This document shows positions 18,233-28,214 of a DNA stretch of 54,345 nt, piece by piece (position 1 is the first letter of the stretch; each line of letters begins with the position of its first letter). The notes under the pieces were generated by a model. That model did not search any database. It was not told the DNA's origin and worked only from the letters and a program-made list of their open reading frames with translations. Position numbers and translations under genes: made by a program. This DNA comes from an uncultured Pelagibacteraceae bacterium (GTDB lineage Bacteria > Pseudomonadota > Alphaproteobacteria > Pelagibacterales > Pelagibacteraceae), in contig CACILF010000006.1 in NCBI GenBank assembly GCA_902587435.1, positions 1 to 54,345 on the forward strand, read 5' to 3'.

Positions 18233-19357
18233 ATGAAAAAATTAATATTTAGAAATATTTTCAAAGATATTACCACTTTCTTTATTATTACATCATTGTC
18301 ACTAACTTTAATTGTTTGGGTAATACAGGCCGTAAATTACTTAGATATTGTATCTGAGGATGGGCACAGTTTCAGAGTTTACTTTATGTATTCTCTATTA
18401 TCTTTGCCTAAAATATTCAGTAAACTAATTTTGTTTGTTTTTTTTATTTCGGTATTTTTTACAATATCTAAATATGAGGAAAATAATGAAATTTTAATAT
18501 TTTGGAATTACGGAATAAAAAAGATAGAATTTATAAATAAAATTATAAAGTTTTCTTTCGTATATTTTTTAATTAGTGTTATTTTAAGTTTTTTCATAGT
18601 TCCAAAGACACAAGATTTAGCGAGATCATATATTAGGGACTCTAATATAGATTATTTTCCTTCTTTAATAAAATCACAACATTTTAATGACACAGTAACT
18701 AATCTAACAATTTTTGTTGAAGAAAAAACTACCGATGGTCTTATAAAAAATATTTTTATTAGAGAAAATTTGGATGATGGTAGATCCCAAATAATTAGCG
18801 CCAAAGAAGGAATTTTGGCAAAAAAAAATAATTCTTTTTATTTAGTTTTATTTAATGGAAAAATTATAAATATAGATATTAGAAATACAAATATAATTCA
18901 ATTTGAGAAAACAGAATTTAATCTATCTAAGTTCACTACTAAATCGACAGTTTTTCCAAAAATACAAGAGACCAGTTCAATGAAATTAATCGATTGTTTA
19001 GGTTCATTCATAAATAAAAAAGAAGGTTTTTTTGAAAAATTATTTGTATGTGATGATAGTTCTGTAAATGCAGTTTTTCAAGAAATGTACAAGAGGCTAA
19101 TATTGCCATTATATATTATTGTTTCAGGTTTTGTCGCAAGTTGCCTAGTTATAAAATCTAGAAACCAATTTGACTCAATTAAGTTTAAAAGTATTATTTT
19201 TATTTTAGGATTTATTTTTATAATATTTTCAGAGGGATCTATTAATATTTTAGCATTCAGCGATTTAAATAAATCTTTAGTTGTATTATCTCCATTTATT
19301 GTAAGTATTATTGGATATTTAGTTTTTATTAGCTCTAAAAAATTAAAATTTTTATGA
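18233..19357 (+). CDS. lptF: LPS export ABC transporter permease LptF
   Basis: LptF and LptG form the inner-membrane channel that, with LptB ATPase, pulls lipopolysaccharide out of the membrane onto the periplasmic bridge. The 374 residues give the typical LptF/G layout: three N-terminal membrane helices (about 15-35, 55-75, 100-120), a central beta-jellyroll periplasmic domain (about 130-270), then three C-terminal helices (about 285-370). Motifs such as FVVPKTQ after helix three and the charged IKKIEFINK coupling region fit. The ATGA overlap with lptG (19354-19357) supports coupled expression of the pair. Confidence 0.92.
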   Translation: MKKLIFRNIFKDITTFFIITSLSLTLIVWVIQAVNYLDIVSEDGHSFRVYFMYSLLSLPKIFSKLILFVFFISVFFTISKYEENNEILIFWNYGIKKIEFINKIIKFSFVYFLISVILSFFIVPKTQDLARSYIRDSNIDYFPSLIKSQHFNDTVTNLTIFVEEKTTDGLIKNIFIRENLDDGRSQIISAKEGILAKKNNSFYLVLFNGKIINIDIRNTNIIQFEKTEFNLSKFTTKSTVFPKIQETSSMKLIDCLGSFINKKEGFFEKLFVCDDSSVNAVFQEMYKRLILPLYIIVSGFVASCLVIKSRNQFDSIKFKSIIFILGFIFIIFSEGSINILAFSDLNKSLVVLSPFIVSIIGYLVFISSKKLKFL

Positions 19358-20436
19358 AATTAAAAATATATAAAAATTATATTTTAAAATCTTATTTGTA
19401 TTACTTTTTAATTGTAACTTTAATTTTCTACTTATTAAGTTTTTTCTTAAATATTTTAGAAGAAATTGTTTTTTTTGAAAAATATGATGTTGGTCTGTAT
19501 TATCCTGTGTTATTAACTTTCTTTAATGCACCCTCCGTTTTATTTGAGATATTTCCTTTCATTTTTTTAATTGCATCTCAATTATTTTTTATAAAATTTA
19601 ATGAAAATGAGGAGTTAAATTTGCTTAAAGTAACAGGAATAGATAATTTTTCATTAATTAGATTAATTATTTACTTATCTCTTTTGATGGGAATAATTAT
19701 TACTATTTTATTTTATACTTTTTCTTCAAATCTAAAACACAATTATTTATTAATTAAAAATAAATTTACTGATGACAATAAATATTTAGCAGCAATAAAT
19801 GATAATGGATTATGGATTAAAGATGAATACGAGGGCAATATATATGTTATTAATGCAGATGAATTTGTAAAAAACAAATTAAAAAATGTTACTATAAATC
19901 AACTAGATAAAAATTTTAACTTAAAAAGTATAATTATTTCTGAAAAAGCTGATATAGAAAAAAATGAATGGAAATTAGAAAAAGTAAGAATTTTTTTTGA
20001 TAATGGAAAAAAAGAAATTTTAGAAAATCTTATAGTTAATACGAATTTTAATAGAGAAAAATTAAATAGTATTTTTTCAAATTTAACTTCTTTAAATATA
20101 TTGCAATTAGTGAATCTGTCTGAGGATTACAAAAAATTAGGATTGTCTAGTACTGAGATAAAATCGCATCTATATAAATTATATTCATTTCCAATACTTA
20201 TATCAATAATGGCAACTATAGGATCTATTTTGGTTTTAAGTTTTAACTATAAAAAATCAAAATTTTTTAATTTATCAGTAGGAGTTTTGTCTTCGGTAAT
20301 AATATATTATATAAATTATTTTTTTAATTTATTAGGTATAACTGAAAAAACGTCTATACTGCTATCAATATGCTCTCCTTTAGTAATTTTAATTTTGTTT
20401 TGTCTTATTTCATTAATCAAAATCAATGAAAAATAA
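19354..20436 (+). CDS. lptG: LPS export ABC transporter permease LptG
   Basis: This is the second permease of the LptB2FG exporter, 360 residues, with the same plan as LptF: helices near 13-35, 55-80 and 100-120, a periplasmic domain, then three C-terminal helices from about 270. The coupling-region phrase ENEELNLLKVTGIDNFSLIRL is characteristic of the family. It sits between lptF (4-base overlap) and lptD (11-base overlap, ATGAAAAATAA), the normal order for this cluster. Confidence 0.92.
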   Translation: MKLKIYKNYILKSYLYYFLIVTLIFYLLSFFLNILEEIVFFEKYDVGLYYPVLLTFFNAPSVLFEIFPFIFLIASQLFFIKFNENEELNLLKVTGIDNFSLIRLIIYLSLLMGIIITILFYTFSSNLKHNYLLIKNKFTDDNKYLAAINDNGLWIKDEYEGNIYVINADEFVKNKLKNVTINQLDKNFNLKSIIISEKADIEKNEWKLEKVRIFFDNGKKEILENLIVNTNFNREKLNSIFSNLTSLNILQLVNLSEDYKKLGLSSTEIKSHLYKLYSFPILISIMATIGSILVLSFNYKKSKFFNLSVGVLSSVIIYYINYFFNLLGITEKTSILLSICSPLVILILFCLISLIKINEK

Positions 20437-22891
20437 ACTTTTTACTAATTTATTTTTAATAATTCTTTTGTATCAAAATATATTAAATGCAGAAATATTT
20501 AATATTGAATCATCTAAAATAAACATCTTAGAAAAAGGTAACATTACAAAGGCTGCAGATGGAGTAAAAATAACATCAAATGATGGTATTGAAATTAGCG
20601 GAAAAGAATTAATTTATGACAAAGAAAATGCAATCTTAAAAATCTTTGGAAATGTAGTATTAAATGACAAAAAAAATAACATTATTACAGAAGGAGAAGA
20701 ATATATTTATTTTAAAAATGAAGAGAAAATCAAAATTTTTGGTGATGTCTTGTTGAATGATAAAAAAAATAACGTTATTTCAAAAGGAGAAGAATATATT
20801 TATTTCAGAAATAAAGAAAAAATATTATCTGTTGGAAAATCAAAATCGAATATACAAAATATCTATTTTTTAGAAGGTAATGATTTAATATATGAAAGAG
20901 GTTTATCAGAAGTTTACTCCGATAAAAAAACAAAAATTGAAGATTCTCAAAATAATATTTTTTTCACAGAAAAATTTAAATTTAACTTAAGCACTGGCCT
21001 TCTAAAAGCAAAAAATTTATCTCTTTTTGATAATAAAAAAAATCATTACTATTTAAATTTTGCTATTGTATCTTTAAAAGATAATAAATTTTTAGGTTCA
21101 GATATTTCAATTGATTTTGAGGATTCTTTATTTGGAAACAATAAGAATAACCCAAGATTAAAGGGAAATAGTTTAATTTCTGAAGAAAACAATACAAAGG
21201 TTTTTAAGGGTAACTTTACTACTTGCAATCAAGAAGATAATAAATGCCCACCGTGGACATTATATGCTGAAGAAGTAGTCCATAAAAAAAGTGAAAAAAA
21301 AATTGAATATAAAAACGCATGGCTTAAAATTTACGACAAACCAGTTCTTTACTTCCCCTATTTTTTTCATCCAGACCCAACAGTAAAACGCCAATCTGGT
21401 TTTTTAATGCCTAGTTTTCAAAATTCAAATAATTCTGGAACATCGGTACAAATTCCTTACTACAAAGTAATATCAGAAAGTAAGGATTTAACTCTTTTTC
21501 CAAGAGTTTTTTTTGGTAATGAAATACTTTTACAAAGTGAGTACAGACAAGCTAACAAAAGTTCAGATTTATTATTAGATTTTAGTATAAATAAAAGTAA
21601 TAATGATACTAAAAACCACTTTTTTGCAGACCTTTCTTCAAATAAACAAAATCAAAATTTAAATTTACACTTAGAAAGTGTTTCAAATGATACTTACTTA
21701 AAAAAGAATAATATAATTTCTCCTATAATTAATGACAATTCAGCGCTTCATTCTTACATGAATTACAATTCTTTTAGTGAAAACAGTTCTTTTGATATTA
21801 GTTTTGATGTTTTCGAAGATTTAAATAAAAATAAAACTGATAGATATGAATATATTTTTCCAAATTTTAGTTATGAAAAATACTTAAATACAGACAGTGA
21901 TATCAAAGGAGATTTAACCTACAGTGCAAGAGGATTTCAAAAAAATTATAATACAAGCTCTGATGAAACTATTTTAATTAATGATTTAAAATATTCTTCT
22001 TTTGCAAAAATAAATTCTACAATAGATGGTTTAATGACAAATTATAAGTTCTTATTAAGAAATTTAAATTCAAACGCAGAAAATTCAAGTAACTTTAAAG
22101 AAGGAGATGATCAAAAATTGCTTTCTACCTTTATATTAGAAACCAAACTTCCTTTAAAAAAAGAAAATCAAAATTCTACTAGTTTGTTATCACCAAAATT
22201 TTCTGCTAGATATAGTCCCAACTCAACAAAAAATAATTCAAATTTAAATAAAAGTATAACTTATGACAGTATTTTTTCATTAGATAGAATTGACGACACT
22301 TCAGTAGAAGGTGGAGGATCATTAACTCTGGGAGCAGAATATTCACTAACATCCAATGAAAATGAAAGATTTATCAATTTATCTGTTGCAAATATATTAA
22401 GAGCAAATGAAAATCTTGATTTACCAAAACTTTATGGACTTTCAGAACAAAGATCTGATTTTATAGGTGAAATTGATTTTATTCCTTCTAAATTTTTTGA
22501 TTTAAATTATAAATTTTCATTAGATAAAAATTTAGATGAATCAAATTACAATTTAGTTAAAACAAATTTATACATAAACAATTTCGTTACCTCATTTGAA
22601 TATCTGGAAGAAGATAACTATCTGAATCAAAATAGTTATATAATAAATAAAACAAAATATAATTTTGATAATAATAACTCAATTGCATTTAAAACTTCAA
22701 AAAATTTAGATCAAGATATTACTAACTATTATAATTTAATTTATGAATATGAAAATGATTGTTTGACTGCTGCAATAGAATATAACAAAAGTTATTACAC
22801 AGATGGCGATTTAAAACCTGAGGAAAATATATTGTTTTCAATAAAAATTATTCCATTTGGTAAAATTTCTTCACCATCATTAACTAAATGA
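20426..22891 (+). CDS. lptD: LPS-assembly outer-membrane protein LptD
   Basis: LptD is the outer-membrane barrel that inserts lipopolysaccharide into the outer leaflet, working with lipoprotein LptE. A signal peptide (LFTNLFLIILLYQNILNA) precedes an N-terminal OstA/beta-jellyroll domain (about 25-200) and a long barrel domain (about 230-821) of Asn/Ser-rich strands. A conserved cysteine cluster follows the jellyroll (TTCNQEDNKCPPW), and another Cys near the end (YENDCLTAAIEYNKSYY) could pair with it in the disulfides LptD needs. Two near-identical 31-residue repeats lie at residues 75-105 and 106-136. A four-base overlap (ATGA) joins it to surA. Confidence 0.93.
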   Translation: MKNKLFTNLFLIILLYQNILNAEIFNIESSKINILEKGNITKAADGVKITSNDGIEISGKELIYDKENAILKIFGNVVLNDKKNNIITEGEEYIYFKNEEKIKIFGDVLLNDKKNNVISKGEEYIYFRNKEKILSVGKSKSNIQNIYFLEGNDLIYERGLSEVYSDKKTKIEDSQNNIFFTEKFKFNLSTGLLKAKNLSLFDNKKNHYYLNFAIVSLKDNKFLGSDISIDFEDSLFGNNKNNPRLKGNSLISEENNTKVFKGNFTTCNQEDNKCPPWTLYAEEVVHKKSEKKIEYKNAWLKIYDKPVLYFPYFFHPDPTVKRQSGFLMPSFQNSNNSGTSVQIPYYKVISESKDLTLFPRVFFGNEILLQSEYRQANKSSDLLLDFSINKSNNDTKNHFFADLSSNKQNQNLNLHLESVSNDTYLKKNNIISPIINDNSALHSYMNYNSFSENSSFDISFDVFEDLNKNKTDRYEYIFPNFSYEKYLNTDSDIKGDLTYSARGFQKNYNTSSDETILINDLKYSSFAKINSTIDGLMTNYKFLLRNLNSNAENSSNFKEGDDQKLLSTFILETKLPLKKENQNSTSLLSPKFSARYSPNSTKNNSNLNKSITYDSIFSLDRIDDTSVEGGGSLTLGAEYSLTSNENERFINLSVANILRANENLDLPKLYGLSEQRSDFIGEIDFIPSKFFDLNYKFSLDKNLDESNYNLVKTNLYINNFVTSFEYLEEDNYLNQNSYIINKTKYNFDNNNSIAFKTSKNLDQDITNYYNLIYEYENDCLTAAIEYNKSYYTDGDLKPEENILFSIKIIPFGKISSPSLTK
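20648..20833 (+). repeat. Tandem 93-base intragenic duplication in lptD
   Basis: Two in-frame copies, 20648-20740 and 20741-20833, encode 31-residue units that both contain LNDKKNN and GEEYIYF. The units differ at roughly a third of residues or fewer, and the nucleotides have drifted mostly at third positions, so the duplication is not brand new. Each copy corresponds to about two strands of the jellyroll, so the copy number sets the length of the periplasmic bridge domain. Confidence 0.85.
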
Positions 22892-23823
22892 TAAAAAATA
22901 TAATATTGAAATTTGTATATATATTTATTTTGGTATTCTTATCTACAAATTTAGCAAATTCTGAAAATAAAATTAAAGTTGAATTAAAAGTAGGAGATGA
23001 AATATTAACAAATATTGATTTTTTAAATGAAAAAAATTACCTGATTGCTTTAAATAATAGTTTAAAAACTTTACCCGAAAATCAACTTAAAAAAATTGCA
23101 AAAGATTCTTTGATTAGAGAAAAAATTAAAAAAATTGAATTATTAAAATTATATGATTTAAAAAAAGCTGATAAGTACTCTAAACAAATACTAACTAATT
23201 TCTATAAAAGATTAAATTTTGAAAGTGAAGATGCGTTTAATTCTTATTTGATTAGCCATAATTTAAATATTTCTGATGTTAAAGAAAAACTTAAAATTGA
23301 AACTTTGTGGAATGAAATGATATTTGGCAAGTATAGTAATCAAATTAAAATTGATGAAGAAAAAATAAAATTTAAAATAAAAAATCAAAAAAAAATATTA
23401 AAAGAATACAATTTAAGTGAAATATTGTTTCAACTTACTTCAGATGAAAAACTTTCAGATAAATATGAATTAATATTAAAAAATATTAAAAATTCAGGTT
23501 TTAAAAATAGCGCAAATATATTTAGTATAAGTGATAGTTCTAAATTTGGTGGTGAAATTGGGTGGATAAATGAAAATCAATTAAATGATAAACTTGCAGA
23601 AGAAGTTGAAAATTTAAATATTGATCAATTAACTCAACCTATTCAAACAAGTAGTGGTTATTTAATAATAAAATTAAATAAAAAAAGGCAGAAAGAAACA
23701 AAATTAGATTTTGATAGAACCTTTAAACAAATGATAACAGAAGAAAAAAATAGACAGTTAAATCAATTTTCACTAATTTATTTTAATAAAATTAAACAAA
23801 ATATATTCATTAGTGAAAAATAG
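22888..23823 (+). CDS. surA: SurA-like periplasmic peptidyl-prolyl isomerase/chaperone
   Basis: A 311-residue exported protein with an N-terminal signal (IILKFVYIFILVFLSTNLANS), a SurA N-terminal helical chaperone domain (about 30-165; DEILTNIDFLNEKNYLIAL) and one parvulin domain (about 170-275; FGGEIGWINENQL, then QPIQTSSGYLIIKLNKK). E. coli SurA has two parvulin domains; here there is one. SurA chaperones outer-membrane barrels including LptD, which fits its position directly after lptD. Its last 11 bases overlap the GTG start of pdxA. Confidence 0.88.
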   Translation: MIKNIILKFVYIFILVFLSTNLANSENKIKVELKVGDEILTNIDFLNEKNYLIALNNSLKTLPENQLKKIAKDSLIREKIKKIELLKLYDLKKADKYSKQILTNFYKRLNFESEDAFNSYLISHNLNISDVKEKLKIETLWNEMIFGKYSNQIKIDEEKIKFKIKNQKKILKEYNLSEILFQLTSDEKLSDKYELILKNIKNSGFKNSANIFSISDSSKFGGEIGWINENQLNDKLAEEVENLNIDQLTQPIQTSSGYLIIKLNKKRQKETKLDFDRTFKQMITEEKNRQLNQFSLIYFNKIKQNIFISEK

Positions 23824-24799
23824 TCCTTTATTGATAGTACTCGGCGAGCCAAATAGTATTTTTTCTGAAATACTATTTAAATCTTATAAAAAAAAAATTA
23901 TTCAAAAATTTAAAAGACCTATATTGATTATTGGATCTGAAAATTTATTAAGACAACAAATGAAGGTACTTAAATATTCAATCAAAGTTAAAAAGATTAA
24001 CTCTTTTGATTTAAAAAAATTAAATTTGAATAAAAAATGTATAAATATATTCAACGTTGATTATAAATTTAAAAAGATCTTTGATAATATTTCTAATAAA
24101 TCAAATAATTATATTAATAATTGTTTTAAAATTGCTTTAAAATTATTAAATAAAAAATCTGCTTTTGCTTTAATTAATGGCCCAGTATCAAAAACACATT
24201 TTTTAGAAAAAAAATATTTAGGGGTTACAGAATATTTAGCAGTTAAAGCTAAAATTAAAAAAAAACCAACCATGCTTATTTATAATTCATCTTTTTCAGT
24301 ATGCCCAATAACCACACATGTCCCTATTAGTCGTGTAACAAAAAATTTATCAAAAAATAAAATTATAAATGATGTAAAAAATATAAACCATTTTTATAAA
24401 AAAAAATTAAAAAGAAAACCAAAATTTGCAATTTTAGGTCTAAATCCCCATTGTGAATCAATTGAAAAATTAAGTGAGGAGGAGAAAATTATTAATCCTG
24501 CAATTAAATTTTTGTTAAAGAAAAAAATAAAGATTAAAGGTCCATTTTCCGCAGATACATTTTTTTCTAATAAAAATTTATCAGACTATGATGTTGCTGT
24601 TGGAATGTATCATGATCAAGTACTCACCCCAATGAAAACCATATTTAACTTTGATGCTATTAACATAACTCTGGGTTTACCCTTTTTAAGAGTATCTCCT
24701 GATCATGGAACTAACATTAAAATGGTTGGAAAAAATAAATCTAATGCACAATCTCTAATTTCATCAATTAATTTTTTTAAAAAATTAGATGAAATTTAA
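23813..24799 (+). CDS. pdxA: 4-hydroxythreonine-4-phosphate dehydrogenase PdxA
   Basis: PdxA oxidises 4-phosphohydroxy-L-threonine for pyridoxal 5'-phosphate synthesis by the DXP-dependent route. It starts with GTG at 23813, inside the surA end. The three metal-binding histidines are visible in TTHVPIS, GLNPHCES and GMYHDQVLTP, along with GPVSKT, GPFSADTFF and DHGTNI. Two normally strong motifs deviate. The N-terminal GDPAGIGPE-type loop reads GEPNSIFSE, and the GHTE segment reads GVTE, so the substrate-phosphate histidine appears lost. The order surA-pdxA-rsmA is standard, and the 328-residue length is normal. Confidence 0.88.
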   Translation: MKNSPLLIVLGEPNSIFSEILFKSYKKKIIQKFKRPILIIGSENLLRQQMKVLKYSIKVKKINSFDLKKLNLNKKCINIFNVDYKFKKIFDNISNKSNNYINNCFKIALKLLNKKSAFALINGPVSKTHFLEKKYLGVTEYLAVKAKIKKKPTMLIYNSSFSVCPITTHVPISRVTKNLSKNKIINDVKNINHFYKKKLKRKPKFAILGLNPHCESIEKLSEEEKIINPAIKFLLKKKIKIKGPFSADTFFSNKNLSDYDVAVGMYHDQVLTPMKTIFNFDAINITLGLPFLRVSPDHGTNIKMVGKNKSNAQSLISSINFFKKLDEI

Positions 24800-25583
24800 A
24801 TATCCTAAAAAAAGCTTAGGACAAAACTTTTTAAAAGATAAAAATATTATTGATATCATTGTAAATTCAGCAGATATAAAAAAAAATGATATTATACTTG
24901 AGGTGGGACCAGGTACTGGAAATCTTACTGAAAAAATATTATCAAAATCCCCAAAAAAAATATTTGCAATTGAAAAAGATAAGTTTTTAGTAGAAAAATT
25001 ACATGAAAAATTTAATGAAAAAATAATTTTAATTAATGAAGATATATTAAAAATTGATGAAAAAAATTATTCAAATACACCAATGATTGTTTTTGGAAAT
25101 TTGCCTTATAACGTTTCTACTCAAATTTTAATAAAATGGATAAGGTACAGTAACCTAAATAATACTTTCAAAAAATTTATTTTAATGTTTCAAAAAGAAG
25201 TGGCTGAAAGAATAATTGCTCAGGTAAATAGTAAAAATTATGGAAGACTAGCTGTTTTGTCTTCATGGAAATTAAAAATAGAAAAAATTATAGATGTATC
25301 GCCCCATTGCTTTTATCCAATCCCAAAAGTTAAAAGTTCTGTCTTATTAATCAAGCCAAAAAAAGAATATTTTAATATTAAAAATCCTAAAAATTTAGAA
25401 CATATTACTAATATTTTTTTTAATCAGCGAAGAAAAATGATTAAAAAGCCACTGAATATAATTTTTAAAAATGTAAACGAAATCTCTAAAAAACTTAATA
25501 TTAATATTAACGATAGACCTCAAAATTTATCATCACTAAAGTATTTAGAAATCTGTAAGGAATTTGAAAATTTAAATTCTTAA
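24789..25583 (+). CDS. rsmA: 16S rRNA dimethyladenosine transferase RsmA (KsgA)
   Basis: RsmA dimethylates two adjacent adenines near the 3' end of 16S rRNA, a late step in 30S assembly. The 264 residues include the N-terminal SLGQNFLKD, the SAM-binding loop [12 protein letters not shown], the acidic FAIEKDK, and the catalytic NLPY motif in [11 protein letters not shown]. It shares 11 bases with pdxA (ATGAAATTTAA) and overlaps the convergent gmk by 12 bases. It ends the lpt operon. Confidence 0.96.
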   Translation: MKFKYPKKSLGQNFLKDKNIIDIIVNSADIKKNDIILEVGPGTGNLTEKILSKSPKKIFAIEKDKFLVEKLHEKFNEKIILINEDILKIDEKNYSNTPMIVFGNLPYNVSTQILIKWIRYSNLNNTFKKFILMFQKEVAERIIAQVNSKNYGRLAVLSSWKLKIEKIIDVSPHCFYPIPKVKSSVLLIKPKKEYFNIKNPKNLEHITNIFFNQRRKMIKKPLNIIFKNVNEISKKLNININDRPQNLSSLKYLEICKEFENLNS

Positions 25584-26204
25584 TTTTTTTATATGATTTA
25601 AAATGCTTTTTTTATTGTAATTACTATCTACGTTATTCACTCTTTCGTTAATAAATCCTATTATTTCTTTATAACATTTTTCTAAATCTTCGTTTACAAC
25701 TACAAAATCATAGTTTTCCCAATGCTTTATATCCTCATTAAATTGCTTCATTCTTTCTTCTACAATATTTTTATCCTTCATATCTCTATTTTTTAATCTA
25801 TTAAATAATTCTGATTTGCTGGGTGGCAAAATAAAGAAAGTAATAAGTTTATAATTTAATTTCTGTTTTTTGATTTGCTCAGTCCCTTGCCAATCAATAT
25901 CAAAAATAACATTTTCTCCCTTATTTAAATTTTCTAAAACTTGACTTTTTGATGATCCATAAAAGTTTTCAAAAACTTTGGCATATTCTAGAAACTCTTC
26001 ATTTTGTATTAAATTTTTAAATTCTTCTTCACTAGTAAAAAAATAATCTTTACCATTTGTTTCATTGGTTCTTGGTTTTCTTGTTGTATGTGAAATTGAA
26101 ATTATAAAGTTATTTTCTTTAGCAATTTTTTTTACAAGTGTCGTTTTTCCTGCGCCGGACGGTGATGACAATATGACAATTATCCCGTCTTTTTCTAAAG
26201 ACAT
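25572..26204 (-). CDS. gmk: Guanylate kinase
   Basis: Gmk phosphorylates GMP to GDP. The P-loop [11 protein letters not shown] lies at about residues 13-23, followed by the GMP-binding [20 protein letters not shown] block and the conserved VIFDIDWQG. The 210-residue length is typical. It lies 15 bases after acpP on the same strand; in many proteobacteria fabF and mltG stand between these genes, and both are absent here. Its 3' end overlaps rsmA. Confidence 0.96.
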   Translation of the reverse strand: MSLEKDGIIVILSSPSGAGKTTLVKKIAKENNFIISISHTTRKPRTNETNGKDYFFTSEEEFKNLIQNEEFLEYAKVFENFYGSSKSQVLENLNKGENVIFDIDWQGTEQIKKQKLNYKLITFFILPPSKSELFNRLKNRDMKDKNIVEERMKQFNEDIKHWENYDFVVVNEDLEKCYKEIIGFINERVNNVDSNYNKKSILNHIKKLRI

Positions 26205-26219
26205 TTTAATTTTGATTTT

Positions 26220-26459
26220 TTAATTTGCTTTACTCTCTATAAATTTTACAGCATCACCAACTGTAAGAATTTTTTCAGCCTCGCTATCAGAAATTTCTGA
26301 ACCAAATTCTTCTTCAAAAGCCATTACTAATTCTACTGTATCTAAACTGTCCGCTCCCAAATCGTCAATGAAACTTGATTCCTCTGTAACTTTTGCCTCT
26401 TCAATTCCTAAATGGTCTGCTACTATTTTTTTTACTTTGCTTGAAATATCATCTGACAT
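26220..26459 (-). CDS. acpP: Acyl carrier protein
   Basis: A 79-residue acidic four-helix protein that carries growing acyl chains on a phosphopantetheine arm. The attachment serine lies in [18 protein letters not shown], the canonical motif. A clear ribosome site (AAAGGA) precedes the ATG, as expected for one of the most abundant proteins. It follows fabG by 46 bases, a larger gap than elsewhere in the cluster, so an acpP-specific promoter is possible. Confidence 0.97.
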   Translation of the reverse strand: MSDDISSKVKKIVADHLGIEEAKVTEESSFIDDLGADSLDTVELVMAFEEEFGSEISDSEAEKILTVGDAVKFIESKAN

Positions 26460-26505
26460 ATAAATCCTTTGTGTTAAGTCGTTAATAATTTATTAAATGC
26501 TTTTG

Positions 26506-27240
26506 TCAAGCCATATACATGCCTCCATTAACATGTATAGTTTCTCCGGTAATATAAGAAGCTTGATCTGATGATAAAAAAGCGACAGAATTCGCCACAT
26601 CTTCACCATTTCCTAATCTAGCCATAGGTATTCTAGAAGTTAAAACAGCTTTTACACTTTCAATAATTTTATCTGTCATTCTTGATTGTATAAATCCAGG
26701 TGAAACACAATTTAAAGTAATATTTTTTTTTGCATATTCTATCGCTAAAGATTTGGTCATGCCTATGATGCCTGCTTTTGATGCTGAATAATTTGATTGC
26801 CCCAAGTTTCCTGTGTGCCCGACTACAGAAGAAATATTGACAATTCTTCCATATTTATTTTTCAACATTTTTTTTATTGCATATTTGCTTAACAAAAAAG
26901 TTGAAGTTAAATTAATATCAATTACTTTTTTCCATTCATCATCTTTCATTCTTAAAGATAAATTATCTATATTAGTCCCAGCATTATTTACTAGAATATC
27001 CAATCCAGTTAATTGAGTTGAGGCATTATCAATAAATTCTTCAATTTTAGAATGATCGGAAATATCAAATTTTATGACATTCAAGCTAGGAAAGTCTTTT
27101 TTTAGCAAATCTAGCTTTTCTATATTTGTGCCAGTGGCAACTACATTTCCTTCTAGAGAAATAAATTTTTTAACTATATCTCTTCCTATTCCACCAGTTG
27201 CGCCTGTAACTAATATCTTTTTATTTTTAAAATTAATCAT
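26506..27240 (-). CDS. fabG: 3-oxoacyl-ACP reductase
   Basis: FabG uses NADPH to reduce 3-oxoacyl-ACP in fatty acid elongation. It is a classical SDR of 244 residues with the cofactor loop VTGATGGIGRDI, NNAGTN, the catalytic Ser in NISSVVG, YSASKAG with catalytic Tyr and Lys, and a C-terminal ETIHVNGGMYM typical of FabG. The start overlaps the fabD stop by eight bases (ATGATTAA), indicating coupled translation. Confidence 0.96.
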   Translation of the reverse strand: MINFKNKKILVTGATGGIGRDIVKKFISLEGNVVATGTNIEKLDLLKKDFPSLNVIKFDISDHSKIEEFIDNASTQLTGLDILVNNAGTNIDNLSLRMKDDEWKKVIDINLTSTFLLSKYAIKKMLKNKYGRIVNISSVVGHTGNLGQSNYSASKAGIIGMTKSLAIEYAKKNITLNCVSPGFIQSRMTDKIIESVKAVLTSRIPMARLGNGEDVANSVAFLSSDQASYITGETIHVNGGMYMA

Positions 27241-28165
27241 TTAATTTAAAATCTTTTAAATCTTCAATTTTATTTATGGTATTAACATTAATTGTTTTAT
27301 CTATTCTTTTTACTAAACCAGATAATACTTTTCCAGGGCCAATTTCAATAAAATTTGTAACTCCATTTTTTATCATATAAATTACACTTTCTCGCCAACG
27401 TACGGGGCTTTCTATTTGTTTTATAAGTAAATCCTTTATTTTATCAATTTCTTGAGTTTCCGATCCTGTTACATTAGAAATAATAACATTTCTTGGTTTT
27501 TTAAAATTTGTATTGTTAATTTTTTCTCTCATTATAGAAGTTGCTTTATCCATTAATTTACAATGAAATGGAGCACTTACTGGTAGTTTGATATTTTTTA
27601 TTTTTTTTGATTTTAAGGTCGCAATAAATTTTTCTATATCTAAATTAAGACCACTCAAAACTATCTGTCCGTTTGAATTGTCATTTGCAATATAACATTT
27701 ATAATTATTTTTATTTTCTTCTAACAAATTATTTATCTCTTTTATGTCGATTCCTAAAACAGCCAACATTCCACCTGTTCCTTTTGGCACAGCAGTCTGC
27801 ATAGCTTTGCCTCTTTCATTTAAAAGTTTTATTGCATCTGTAAAATCTAGTGAATTGCTTGCGGCTAGAGCAGAATATTCGCCAAGTGAATGACCAGCAA
27901 AATATTTTCCATCCTCTAAATTAATATTGCTTTCTTTTCTAATCATTTCAGATATCGCGTAACTTGCTAAAAATATTGCTGGTTGAGTATTTTCAGTTAA
28001 ATCTAAATCTTCTTTTGGGCCTTCTAAAATTATTTTGCTAATTGAGTAACCTAATGCATCGTCAGCTTGTTTAAAAAAATCTTTAACATAGGTGAAATTA
28101 TCATATAGTTCCTTGATCATTCCGACTGACTGTGAACCTTGGCCTGGAAATATTACTGAAAACAT
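27233..28165 (-). CDS. fabD: Malonyl-CoA:ACP transacylase
   Basis: FabD loads malonyl groups from CoA onto ACP for chain elongation. The 310 residues contain FPGQGSQSVGM, the nucleophilic Ser in AGHSLGEYSALAA, the GGMLAVLG strand and the catalytic His in VSAPFHC. It is the first gene of fabD-fabG-acpP-gmk and divergent from rpsF across 86 bases. Confidence 0.96.
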   Translation of the reverse strand: MFSVIFPGQGSQSVGMIKELYDNFTYVKDFFKQADDALGYSISKIILEGPKEDLDLTENTQPAIFLASYAISEMIRKESNINLEDGKYFAGHSLGEYSALAASNSLDFTDAIKLLNERGKAMQTAVPKGTGGMLAVLGIDIKEINNLLEENKNNYKCYIANDNSNGQIVLSGLNLDIEKFIATLKSKKIKNIKLPVSAPFHCKLMDKATSIMREKINNTNFKKPRNVIISNVTGSETQEIDKIKDLLIKQIESPVRWRESVIYMIKNGVTNFIEIGPGKVLSGLVKRIDKTINVNTINKIEDLKDFKLND

Positions 28166-28214
28166 AGAAATTATTATTAAATTTTAACGTTTTTTTGTGT
28201 TGTAATTAAATTTT

